DNA of 30,393 nucleotides from Hypsibius dujardini (taxonomy: Eukaryota > Tardigrada > Eutardigrada > Parachela > Hypsibiidae), in the NCBI GenBank assembly GCA_001579985.1, contig LRSR01013614.1, positions 1 to 30,393 on the forward strand. The letters run 5' to 3'. A program made the translations under genes and the position numbers. The notes beneath the pieces are model-generated. The model was not told the origin of the DNA, searched no databases, and was given only the letters and a program-made list of their open reading frames with translations. Shown here piece by piece: positions 19,528-30,017 of the stretch; within the stretch, counting starts at the first letter, position 1, and each line of letters begins with the position of its first letter.

Positions 19528-20825
19528 TTAAGCACCGAGACGTTTAGGTTCTGTGCTATCAACAGTATTCGGAAGAGATACGTAAGGAAAGTTCAAGGAC
19601 CGCCGCAGACACTTCATCCGCTCGATGTAATGTCGGTGCTCCGGGAGCTTGTCCGCTTCCGGCCAGAAGATGTACTTTGCAGTCTTTTACATAAAAAACA
19701 ACACAATTCGCATTTGAAAGTAACATTTGAACACAATCCACACCTTCGCGTCATAATGCATCATGATGGCCTTCATATCTTTCAAAACGTCCGCAGTGGC
19801 ACGATGACAGCAACCTGCAGTGTAATAACGATCACAAAATTGTTAAAAATCCAATTGTTAAAAACGTTCACAAAGAACACGTTTCCATCGTAAATTTTGT
19901 TAAAATCAAGTTGAATATTTACCGCCCGGCAGAATCCAGTAGTCGCCGAGTTGCAAATGAATGCGGATGTATCGGCCATTGAGATCCATTATATCGGCAT
20001 AGCAGCTCCCTCGAATCACCACGCGCAGAGCTTCTCCCACGTGAACATGTGGTTTGAAAATCTTATCGCACTAAACAAAACGCCAAAACCAAAAAAAATT
20101 TGGATACAGCATCATTGAGTCGAGTTTGCAGCACCAGAGCGTCTCTACCAAAAACCGAAACCACGCCCCGAAAATTGTGACAAAACGGCATGTCTACCTT
20201 CTTCTCGAACTCCGCTTCACCGTCCTCCTGAATGCTCATCTCCGGCGTCATATGATCCTTCATGTCTCGCACGGTTCGGGCTTGCGTTAACTGCGCTTCC
20301 TCGTCCATGTTAGCTAGGTCGATCTGAATAATCGACGGTAAACAATAAGACAGGTTCGCTCGAACTGGAACTAGAACTACATACCGGTACGTGCTAGTGA
20401 GGCACGTGATTGCTTCCCACATACAGAGTATGAGGAGAAATCCGTATTTCGGCTCGCTCTCCATTTGGTCTGTAAATCGGCTCACTCATGGATTTCTTGT
20501 TGATGGTAGGTGCTTGATTGCTTGATTTTACATGTGTTATATTGTACTAGGGTATCGTAGAGAAAATCAAACAATCAAGCACCTACCATAAAAAAAACCC
20601 ATGAGTGAGCCGATTTACGGACCAAGTGGAGGTGAGCCGAAATACAGATTTCACCTTATGCTACTAATTTCCCATTAAATGTCTCTTGATGATCAAACTT
20701 ACGTGACCTAAGATCACCTCCGTCTCCAAATAGACCTGCTCGTCTGTCAGCAACGGCAACGATTCGTCCCGATTTTGTTCGTAGCGATCCGCGAAAGTGG
20801 GTTTCAAGTACCACGCTCTAGCCAT
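19528..20825 (-). CDS. ADI1: Acireductone dioxygenase (ADI1/ARD-like), divergent at one metal ligand
   Basis: Methionine salvage enzyme family; oxidises acireductone to the 2-keto precursor of methionine using Fe(II). Five exons in phase: 20703-20825, 20198-20323, 19923-20070, 19744-19814 and 19528-19674, giving 204 residues. It starts MARAWYL, as in ADI1 (VQAWYM). The cupin core is PHVHVGEALRVVIRGSCYAD, then RYIRIHLQLGDYWILPGG and CCHRATADVLKDMKAIM, matching LPAGIYHRF of ADI1. The C-terminal part YIFWPEADKLPEHRHYIERM corresponds to VWTAYNRPADH. Three metal-binding histidines are present, but in the ungapped alignment the conserved glutamate (four residues after the second His) is alanine. 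Intron 1 (20324-20702) contains a large fold-back element. Catalytic activity is therefore uncertain. Confidence 0.85.
20426..20664. mobile_element. Fold-back element with arms of about 100 bp in ADI1 intron 1
   Basis: The left arm (about 20426-20530) and right arm (about 20565-20664) are complementary with few mismatches. Both contain TAAATCGGCTCACTCATGG and GGTAGGTGCTTGATTG, and towards the ends GAAATC.GTATTTCGGCTC. The unpaired centre is about 40 bases (ATGTGTTATATTGTACTAGG). It lies wholly within the intron 20324-20702 and has no coding capacity. Confidence 0.88.
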
Positions 20826-22137
20826 TTCTGTCCCAGCTGAGCTACTCGAGAGCAACACAAAATGTCTGTACGAGTATTCGGCAAAAGTTAGTCATCCACT
20901 AAAGGAGTGACGGGAAAATCAGATTTGTTAAAGAAACAGCATGTTGACTTGTGTGATTTTATATCTTTCCAGTACCGAAGCGCATGAGCTCTAGTGCGCA
21001 GTGCGCACTCTTGCCCGTCGGCTAACGGTTTTTTCCCACTTCGTATCAACCAGATTGATCTAGTGTGCTTGCAATGTGTCTGTACAATATGAGTGAATAA
21101 TAATTCGCAGCAGCAGAAATGGCGCTTATTATTGTCCGCACACATTTTTTATTGTGATACACGTAGAACCTTTAATACTTATAGCACCAAGTGCCACCTC
21201 ACCTTGTCACTGTCGGTGGCAGCCCGCAGACGGTGGGGGTGAGGGGGGCCCGCGCCCCTATCCTGAATTTAATTTAGCGGGATTTTTCACAAAATTTTTC
21301 CCATTCTGTTTTTTCACCGGCAAAAATTTTCGCAATCCAACGTCATCTTCCTTCTAAAATGGACCTCATGGGGCAGTTTTTTATTTGAAAAAATTGCCCC
21401 CCCCCGCACAGGCCTATTTAGGCTTCAAGTCCTCTCCCCTTTCTTCTTTTTTGTCCCCCTCCCCCCATATTCATTTTTTTGAGGTTTACCCTTAGCATTT
21501 ACGGTAACTTGTGAACATGGAGACAATTTTTTGTAGGAATCCTTCAATTTCCCTTATACAAAAAAATTGAAACCCTAAAATATTGTACCCTGTTTGTGCT
21601 GGTGCAGAATAAAGGAAACGCCCCCTTTTTCTTCACCCTTTTTCTTCATCCCTTTGGGTTAGGGTTATACCATTTATTTTGACTGATGTCCAAGCTTCTG
21701 GGTTTTATACTTGGAGATTAATCGTAAGTAACCGTTGGGCTCGCCAAACCTGTGAAATTTATTATACAGTAGTCCCAAGGGAACTGGAGTTGCGTTCGTA
21801 AAAGTGAAAAGAAACATAAAGGGGAGAGGAACTTGAGGCCTAATGAGTCCTTCCCCAAAACGTCCGTTACGTTACACCTCTGGACTAGCAGCAACAATGA
21901 CCGGAAGCACCGCACACACAAGGATGGCCACTGTGATAAGTGTGATTCTCGTGTATGGCGAGGCGAGCGCGACAAAGTCTCTAACACGGAAAGTTTCGTC
22001 TCTTGCCTCCTCGTTACTCGAATCTCTTCTTATTCGTATTCCTTATTAATAATTGCAATTGTTTTCATTTATCTTCGCTCAACGGAATCTGTTTGGAATT
22101 AGATGGCATTTTATGCAGCAAAAATAAAATAGCTGAA
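20826..22137. other. Divergent intergenic region between ADI1 and MTG1
   Basis: About 1.3 kb that must contain both promoters, since the genes diverge. It contains C-rich low-complexity stretches (21232-21262, a C9 run near 21400, and CCCCCTCCCCCC near 21455-21467) and T-rich tracts. No gene or known element was recognised; the ORFs here are short and unrelated to any family I know. Confidence 0.5.
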
Positions 22138-24492
22138 ATGTCCCAGCCGCAAAAGTTTCGACAGGTTTTCCAGCACGCTTCGAAAGATTTGTTACAATGG
22201 TTTCCGGGCCACATGGCAAAAGGTATTGCGACAATCATAATCATAGTTCCTTCTCTATAATTTCACCTGATTTTCGGGGGTTTTTTTCATGCCAACAGGT
22301 ATGAGGAATATGCAGTCGCAGCTGCGCAAGGTGGACGGCATCATTGAGGTGCACGACGCGCGTGTCCCGTTCTCGGGTCGGAATGCCCTATTTCGCGATA
22401 GACTCTCCGCTGTTTGTCCGCATTTATTTGTCCTCAATAAAATCGACCTCGCTGATATGTCGAGGAAGAAGGAGATAATCTCGCGGTTAAAACAGGAAGG
22501 CGTGACGGATGTTATTATGACGGATTGTAAACAGAACTCGACCGCGACTGCTGCACAGGTCGGTCAGGGACTTTACTGTGTGGCTTGGGCCTTGATTGAT
22601 TGATCAATTATCTGACTACTGCACAGGTCGGTCAGGGATTTTACCCTGTGGCTTGGGCCTTGATTGATCGATTAGCTGTTATCGAGCATGGTCGTGCAAC
22701 CGGTCAATTGATTGGTCTATTGCTTATCTGTCTAACAGAATCCGAACGTCGGAAATAGACCGCCGTAAAAACCGTAATTTTGTGCTTTCAGATTATTCCA
22801 AAAATAGTGGAGCTGATAAAAACTTCGCCTCGTTACGATCGCAATTTTGTAAGTTTGCTATTTTTATTACCAACGTTTGCACAAGTAGTAAGTACAGCTG
22901 GCGGCAGAACTTGCAGTTTTGCCAATCTCTTGATTAGTTTGTGCAGTGCGCGCAAGGCTTGATTGCTTTGGTACCACAAGGAACATATAATACTACAAGC
23001 TTAGGGTATTTACTTTCGATTGATTGGTTGATTGACGCATGTTTATAGTGGTAAGCGAATGGATGGTTGGTTGAACGATCAAACCGAAACAGTGCGCTTG
23101 ACTGGCCAAATGATCAATCAAGACTTATTCACTTTGCGCGCACTGCACAAATCAATCAAGAGATTGGTGAACCGCAGCAAGTTCTGCCGCCAGCTGTAGT
23201 ATGGCGCGTTGTTTTGCTGTGGTCGTATTGATTGATGATTCGGTTAAATTTGCAGTCCTCCCCATCGGTGTACACCTTGATGGTGATTGGCGTACCGAAT
23301 GTTGGGAAATCATCCCTCATTAATCTTTTGCGGAGCATCCACATGAAAAGAGGTAGGCGGTCACTGTAGGCTGCAGATGTATTTTAATGTTGGTAGGTAG
23401 GTTAGTTTCATGGATTTTTGGTTTGGTTAGTTGTTAGCGAACTCATACCAAACAAAACGCTATGGGTTGAATCGGTCGGGTTGACTACTCGGGTTGAATC
23501 GGTCGGGTTGACTACTTGGGTTAAATCGGTCGGGTTGACTACTCGGGTTGAATCGGTCGGGTTGACTACTCGAGTTGAATCGGTCGGGTTGACTACTCGG
23601 GTTGACTACTCGGGTTGAATCGCTCGGGTGGCGGAGGGTGCCGCAGGCGGTGTGTGTATTGCTGCATGAGTGTTGTTTACAATTTACACTCGTGGCGCCC
23701 TCCGCCACCCGACCGATCCATCCCAAGTAGTGATTCAACCCATAGCGTTGGCCTGGTACCCATTTGTGTGTGTTGGTAGGCGGAAAGCCAGCTCAGGTGG
23801 GAGCCATGCCTGGTGTGACTAGAGCAGTGCAGACTGGCATGTTTGTCAGTCTTCGCCCGGCCATCATGGTTCTTGACACGCCCGGAATCAGTGCGCCAAA
23901 TGTCCCAAGCATCGACGCCGCCATGAAGCTAGCCGTCTGCCACGTCCTCCAGGACACCAGAATAGGAGAGGATGTGCTGGTGGATTACCTATTATTCTGG
24001 CTGAACAAACACGGCGACTTTCGGTAAGTGCATTTCATTCCGTTGAATATTGACCGACCACTGCAATGGCTTGAAGTAGATTATTCTATGTTCTCTCATA
24101 CCTTCTTTGTTTCACTTGGCCCGTCAGATACGTCGAAGCGTTTGGTATGGAAAAACCGACGGATAAAGTAATGGAGCTCCTCGTTCACATTGCCACAACA
24201 AGGAATATCTTTCAGACTATCAAGCCAGTTACCGGTAACTTTACATCTAGGCAGTTTAAAGACATGTCGTACTCGTTCTAAAGTGCTGGGAAAAAATGAA
24301 CGGGTTTTTTGTCGAGCAGGCGGTCCTTTGGTGAGGCGAGTGGATTTGACAGCGTCGGCTCGTTGGGTTCTCGCACAGTTTCGTGCGGGGAAGCTGGGGA
24401 CAGTGATGCTGGATAGTGATATTATGGCACCACCATCCGAGATCCAATTCCAGGACCACGATAGTAAACGGAGAATACTCCAGTCTGGATGA
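22138..24492 (+). CDS. MTG1: MTG1: mitochondrial ribosome-associated GTPase 1
   Basis: Circularly permuted YlqF/RbgA-type GTPase that helps mature the large mitochondrial ribosomal subunit at the inner membrane. Seven exons in phase: 22138-22222, 22299-22558, 22792-22848, 23256-23352, 23780-24023, 24128-24234 and 24320-24492, giving 340 residues (human 334). The order of motifs shows the permutation: WFPGHMAKG and [13 protein letters not shown] first, then G4 LNKIDLAD, then G1 [20 protein letters not shown] (G2) and G3 [26 protein letters not shown] and the C-terminal helices (LGTVMLD) follow human MTG1. The ATG is the first in the exon and gives [20 protein letters not shown]. Introns 3 and 4 carry fold-back elements and an expanded repeat; the end of exon 2 is duplicated in intron 2. 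Confidence 0.95.
22546..22681. repeat. 68-bp tandem duplication spanning an MTG1 exon-intron junction
   Basis: Two head-to-tail copies (22546-22613 and 22614-22681), about 90% alike, each containing GACT(G/A)CTGCACAG|GTCGGTCAGG and TGGCTTGGGCCTTGATTGAT. The first holds the real end of exon 2 and its donor; the second carries an equally good donor in the intron. Confidence 0.88.
22890..23200. mobile_element. Fold-back element in MTG1 intron 3
   Basis: Left arm (about 22892-22955) with CAGCTGGCGGCAGAACTTGC, CCAATCTCTTGATT and TTTGTGCAGTGCGCGCAA; right arm (about 23132-23199) is the complement with a few mismatches and a small insertion. The interior of about 175 bases is rich in GATTGATTG motifs and is non-coding. 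It ends about 55 bases before the exon at 23256. Confidence 0.82.
23455..23760. mobile_element. Fold-back element, GGTTGAATC family, copy 2, with internal expansion
   Basis: Shares the centre of the 1175-1360 element (GGCGGAGGGTGCCGCAGGCG ... GTGTGTGTATTGCTGCATG ... ATTTACACTCGTGGCGCCC) and the outer ACGCTATGGGTTGAATC arm. The left arm has expanded into about six units of GGGTTGAATCGGTC/GGGTTGACTACTC (26-27 bases each), while the right arm has a single set. It is in MTG1 intron 4 and ends about 20 bases before the exon acceptor at 23779. Confidence 0.85.
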
Positions 24493-24681
24493 GTGTCGCG
24501 TTTGGCGACTTTCTTTTTCTCGTTTTTCCTAGTTTCTTCAGTGTGTTCAAACCATTTTTGGGATTGACACTTGCGTCCAATGTATAATACAGTGCAGTAT
24601 CGAATTCAAGATTCACCCCTTTGTATTTGTGATCGTTTATTGCCGTGTCTGTCGGCCGACTGGTCTGTCTGCCTACCTGTT

Positions 24682-24759
<78 letters not shown>

Positions 24760-25236
24760 GCTATCTGTCTATCTGTTTGTCTATCTGTCTGTCTGCTTGT
24801 CTGTTTACCTGCCTGTAATCAGTCAGTCAGTCGGCCCATCTGTCTGTCAGTATCTTTGTTTGTCTGCCAATCTGTGTTGTATGTCGGGCGGTGCATAGGC
24901 TTTTTGTCGGGCTTCCTTATTTGTGACATATACCTATACTTATCCGGCTAGTTACGCGTGCCAGTCATTTTCCTGAATTGTGCAAAAATCTCATGGGACA
25001 ATGTCCTCAAGTTGCAGGTGTAAACTTTCAAAGCATGGCTGAGTACGCTAACACATTCGATCTAATCTAGGGGTCGACCGATTAAAGATAACATTCTGAT
25101 TATCTATTGAGTGCAGCAGGTCTTAGTAAATTTCGCACATCGAATCAGAGCCTCCTCTTTGCCCGAAATTTCCCTCATCGTGAAGTACCGTACTCTTTGA
25201 CCTAAATCTGTTTTAGAAGGTTCTCTTTGGATCAAA
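24493..25236. other. Intergenic: MTG1 3' region and HYKK 5' flank
   Basis: No gene recognised. The main content is the CTGT array listed separately; the rest should include the MTG1 3' UTR and the HYKK promoter. Confidence 0.5.
24640..24880. repeat. CTGT tetranucleotide array, intergenic
   Basis: Perfect core of about 15 CTGT units (24695-24755) within a longer degenerate array with CTAT, TTGT and CAGT variants, on the plus strand downstream of MTG1. Open frames rich in Cys-Leu-Ser-Val are produced by the repeat. Confidence 0.93.
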
Positions 25237-26232
25237 ATGGCCTCAACAAAGCCTGTCTTAACCGAGGAGCAAATCCCAGAACTGGTCAAGGAACTCTATG
25301 GTCTTACCGTGAAGAGCTGGACTAAATTTGACGGATACGATGACTTGAATTTGTTTATCAAAGTCGATCCGGCCGAATCAACGAACAGCAACATCCCAAG
25401 TCCCTCCAGCGACGGCTATGTTTTGAAGATCAGCAATGGAAGATTCACGGTTGATCCCGGTAGTATCGCTTCCCAGAATTCATTGATGATCTTCCTGGAT
25501 GGCCGGCTCACTGGGATTGAGGTTCCCACACCAAAGCGGTCGCTGTCCGGAAACTACTGGGATTTTGTTTCTTTACCATGGAAAGCTCCAAGTCAGACGC
25601 CGACCGGTGAGTCTTCTACAGTACTTGATTGGTACTACAGTACTAAGGATATGTAGTGCTGCGGCAAGGGTAATTGCGGCACTTGGCTCAACCTTGACTT
25701 TGCAGTTGCTTCTTTTGCTTGCAGAAAAATTCATTGTAAGATTATTAACCTTCACTCCGGGAAAGATGCTGTCGTCGGTAGCCACAGAGCCCAGTACAGA
25801 AGTTCTGCAGCAAATCGGTCGATTGGTCGGTCGCTTCGCGAAAACCATGGAGGTATAAACACAGTTGTTATATTAACCGGCGAAGTGCAAAGTGCAGCGT
25901 TTCAACTTTTATTATTCACAAATTTAGTGAGATAACCTGTAAATGTTACATAATTTGGCCTGCTGCAGAATTTTGACGTCGGACTGGTAGCACCACCGGT
26001 AGTAAAGGAGATATGGCACTTACAAAATTGTGAGCAAGTTAACTCACTCTTGGATGCGGTGGATGACAGCACACAGTTGACTGTATTTCGGGACGTGCTT
26101 GCAGAATTTGAGAGGCATTTGACCACACACCGGCACGAACTTCCTCAGGGTAGCAACTGTCTGTCTGTGCAGCTGCCTGTTGTGCTTGTCTATCTGTCTG
26201 TGTGTTTGTCTGTCTGTCTGCCTGTCTGTCTA

Positions 26233-26293
<61 letters not shown>

Positions 26294-26966
26294 TGGCCTT
26301 TCTGCCCGTATGTTTACCTGTTCGTGAGCCTGTCGGTATGTTTGTCGGTCGGCATGTTTGCCTGTCTGTTCGATTCTCTATTTGTCTCATGTGGTTGGGT
26401 TTGGGGTCTCTCTTCTGACAAATATATTAATATGAGTTTTCAGGAGTTATTCACGGGGATTTGAATGAGGGCAACATTGTCATGGAACAAAGCGCAGAAG
26501 AAGAAAATGCGCAATATTTCGTGAAAGGAATCATAGACTTTTCTGACATGCATTTTTCCTGTAAGATCTAAGTAAGTTCTTAACTTAGGCAATACATACC
26601 TAACCAGTCGGTCTCCGTGGCTTATTCACAGGTCGAATTTTCGATCTTGTCTTAGCGTTAGCTTACATGATGCTGGAATGTTGTAAGAAGGGTCTGCTTG
26701 ACCCCATCGAAGCAGGTGCCATCGTATTTCACGGCTACCTCCAAGAGAACACAATTTCTCCCGCCGAAATGGATATTCTGAAGATCGGAATGGAAGCCCG
26801 AATCACCCAGTCACTCGTGATCGGCTTGCACACGTTCAAGCAGCAACCGGGAAATCGTTACGTTCTCAACACCCAAAAATCGGGCTGGCACGTTTTACAA
26901 ACTCTGCGCCGTATGTCGCAGCAGAAACTCTTTGAAAAATGGAATGGCATAATGGATCAATTGTAA
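25237..26966 (+). CDS. HYKK: Hydroxylysine kinase (HYKK/AGPHD1)
   Basis: Phosphorylates 5-hydroxy-L-lysine with GTP in lysine/collagen degradation; aminoglycoside-phosphotransferase fold. Five exons in phase: 25237-25606, 25725-25852, 25969-26149, 26444-26560 and 26632-26966, giving 376 residues (human 373). Family marks: LTEEQIPELVKELYGLTVKS near the N-terminus, GYDDLNLFIKV, YVLKISN with the ATP-site lysine near 72, FIVRLLTFTPGK, the catalytic loop VIHGDLNEGNIVM (residues about 229-241), and the metal motif IIDFSDMHFS. The end (KSGWHVLQTLRRMS) matches human GWKHLQQM. A CTGT array lies in intron 3 and the stop codon is 49 bases from that of the TMC gene on the other strand. Confidence 0.95.
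26156..26395. repeat. CTGT tetranucleotide array in HYKK intron 3
   Basis: A (CTGT)n array with a perfect core at about 26231-26291 and degenerate flanks. It begins about six bases after the donor at 26150 and fills most of the 294-base intron, leaving about 48 bases before the acceptor at 26443. Confidence 0.93.
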
Positions 26967-27015
26967 TTTGTTTATCCTTCATTAGTACGAGTATAAAAAA
27001 AGGGACAAGGCAATC

Positions 27016-30000
27016 TTATGAGAACTTCTTGAGTTGGCGTGCCTTTTGCTCGAGAAACTTCTTCTGTGCTGTGGCGGTTTCTATTTTCTGCTTCAGTATT
27101 TTGATCCCGTCGGCTTTGGCACGGGCTGTGGCGATCTTGTAATACAATATCACAGCCAAGCACACAGTCACCGGGAAGAGGACGACCGAGCTGGCGGCCA
27201 CGTCGACCAGGAAACCCGCGCTGGCGAGGTAGGTTTTGAAGGTGGCCATGAAGTACGCATACATGGTTGGGTAGTCCGCCATGAAGAGGAAGGGCCCGCA
27301 GACAGTTGAGGGCTGGACCCTAAACAGGATGTTTCAGCTTATTACTGATCATCATGAAATTCGTTCAGTGCGGTACCTGTTATTACAGGCGTGAGGTTAA
27401 TTGCAGATCAGTAACGGTCATACTCACTTGACTGCTGCAAAACCCAGCACAAGCAGAGCCAAAAAGAAGGCGAATAAGGCAACCACGGTGAAGAACACGT
27501 CACTTCCGCTGGAATGATGAATTTTGGTAGACGGGGAAAAAACGAAAAATATCCCGAGCTGAAACAGGAGATCGTATCAATGGGTCGACTTGATCACCAA
27601 CAAATTACAGCTACTTATACTTGCAGTCGCAGCGCACATTTTCTCTGCATTAATTTCACAGAACAGGCATATTTTAGTACCTGAGCGACGATAGCAACGA
27701 CGAGAAAATGAAGAACAGCCATGCCAGCTAGGGGAGGAGAAAAGAAGATGCCTAGCCAGTAGAGGCATTGGATGTAGATTGCCGACAGGATGTTTCCGGA
27801 GAGGTCGAACTCAAACGACAACACCTCGATCCCGGTCACGTTGTGCAAGATTCTGTTTTTTCGAGATGAGAAAGTTTACTTTAGGCGCAAAAAATCTGTC
27901 CAATTGTGAATTATACTTCAAGGGGACACGAACTCCGGCAAATAATCCGACAGCTACCAGGACGTCCAGCACGAGAACCTTGTATATTTGCTGGCCGACG
28001 TAGGTCTCAAAACACTGCAGAATTCAAAATTCCAGTATGCCCACAACGTTCATATTTCGCCTATACGAACTCGTTTCAATCAGCATACCGGTGTGGTGGT
28101 CACATTTGCAACAGTAAAGATGGCTTCGTTGTACGGTGGAACGGTGAATTGTTTTGGCTCGAGCTGCCGGAAGAAGGACATGAGAAGAAACGCCACGGAT
28201 GCCAACCGCAGCAGAATGGTTCGGACCAGGGTGACCCGAAGCTCGGTTTTGGTCGAACGGTATCTCTCAAACTTCGACGCAAAGTTCAAGAAGATTGGCA
28301 GAATGGTGTTGAACCCGGTGATGATGATGGAGGGCAGGAAATTGAAGACAAATCGTTCCGCTTCTAATAAGGAAGATGTCGATCCGGTTTGCTCCGTCTC
28401 CGTTTGGGCCTTCTTTGCTATCTGGCATCAAAGAATTACACAGTAACTGCCTTGTAGAACGCTTTTAAGGTTGTTCACAAACCCGTTCAAGATTTTCGGG
28501 AACCCATTCGTCGTAGGATGTGTAGAGAAGGTAGCCAAAGACATCCAGAAATGCCACAACTAAAAACCACACCGTGAAGCGTATAAAGAAGACGGTCAGC
28601 TTCTGCCTGGTTGTCTTTCGCATCCGTTCTGCCGCCCTCTTTTTTGCGATCGTCAAAAAACTCTAAACAAACCGGAATGCCATCAGTACTCCAAATGACA
28701 AGCATACAAGGACTAAGTAAATTCGTAGAGAGAGAGTGAAGTACCCTTAGCTGACTGGTTTCGGTCATTCTCTGGTTCTCCACTCCATTCTCGTATTGCA
28801 GACTGTGTGGCCAGGTGCTGAACATCGCTTCGCAGAACGGATACGCCTGAGAGTGTTGGCCCTTCAGATTTTCTTTCAAACTAGATCCGGAGCTGTAAGA
28901 TGGGAGGGAAAGAATTTACTTATCCGGGGTTTCTCGCCGGAAATTTGAGACCAACGTACCTGAAGATGAGAACAATGACGCTGACCGTCAGGACCGCGAA
29001 CATCGAAAAGAGGAATGCCATAGACAAATTGTAGGGCGAAGGACCAACGGTGGATAGGTCGAGATCTGGCAGTACCGCACGCGAGGCCAGATCGAGTTGG
29101 TCAACGTACTGACCAAGAAACATCCAGGATGCCTCCATCCAACCCTAAAGATTTGCAGGCAAGGTTACTGTTTTACTAATCCCTAGTGTTACACGTTACA
29201 CGTCCATCTTGTTCCTCTCCCAACAACTCCGCTTGTGGCTGTCTGTGTCTGTGTCTGTGTCTGTGTCTGTGTCTGTGTCTGTGTCTGTGTCTGTGTCTGT
29301 ATCTGTATCTATGTTTGTTCTGTCTGAATTCGTGTAAGTGCGTACAGTACGGTACCGGTACTGTAGTCAGCATTTTATCTTGATTAATTAAATGGAGCAC
29401 CTTACCGTTCCCTCGAGAAGCTCGAGCGCTGCAGTCGCCAACTGGGATGCGCGACTAGAATTCGTGTTCTTGTTGGCCAGGGCAATGGCGTGATGCTTCG
29501 TTAGATACGGTTCGTATGTATCTATGGTAAGGTTTCCTACTAGTCCAAATGCGGAACTGCTAGCGAAACTGTACAAAATTTGTTTCTCGATGCCCAACGG
29601 ACTACTGCCTGGCTTAGTTGCGGATATTTCCTTGATTTTCGTTTGGAACTGTTCATAATTGATGATGGACGGAAGGATAAGCAATCCGAAGAGTAGAACG
29701 AAGGAAAACAGACTGAGCAACAGGAGACGATTAATTAAACCGACATAACCCGCCACACCGCTCCCGTAATATCCTGAAATTTGAAACCTAACAGTAGATA
29801 ACAGTATACTGAATGTGTTACAAACCGCCATGCTGGATGGCAGTCTTTGGAGAAGTGTTCTCGCAATATCGGACCTTCTATGCGACGGTAAATCGGTCCG
29901 TAGAAATTCAAGGCCCTTCCTATACGTTCGCCGTTGTAGCGGACAAAGCGAATGACGGTGTGTGTGGGACCTGATGGGATGACGAGGAGGTCGACGTCTT

Positions 30001-30017
30001 TTCCAATCGTTTTAATT
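27016..30017 (-). CDS. TMC (transmembrane channel-like) protein, 5' end outside or unresolved
   Basis: Member of the TMC/anoctamin-like channel family, which includes the mechanotransduction subunits TMC1/2. Ten exons in phase: 29875-30017, 29406-29773, 28960-29144, 28745-28892, 28483-28662, 28089-28421, 27917-28014, 27681-27852, 27428-27558 and 27016-27319, giving about 686 residues. Key marks: RRIEGYYGSGVAGY (the family's IEG.FG.GV motif) before the first helix, several later membrane helices, and CFETYVGQQIYKVLVLDVL, the TMC signature (usually CWETxVGQExYKL). FDLSGNILSAIYIQCLYWLG and FFSPPLAG follow, and VQPSTVCGPF near the last helices matches the conserved SxxCGPF. It ends with a Lys-rich helix (KKFLEQKARQLKKFS). 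The first exon enters in phase 2, so at least one exon lies upstream. The subfamily is not determinable. Confidence 0.92.
29239..29310. repeat. (GTGTCT)n hexanucleotide array in a TMC intron
   Basis: About 11 units of GTGTCT ending in ATCTGTATCT variants, in the intron 29145-29405. The reverse strand gives an Arg-His repeat frame that is not coding. Confidence 0.92.

Noticed and set aside
21154-21600. C-rich and T-rich region considered as a decayed retroelement.
   Set aside because: No terminal repeats, reverse transcriptase motifs or target duplication could be found; it is low complexity only.
29176-29400. Arg-His repeat frame and its Cys-Leu counterpart on the other strand.
   Set aside because: A product of the (GTGTCT)n array within a TMC intron.
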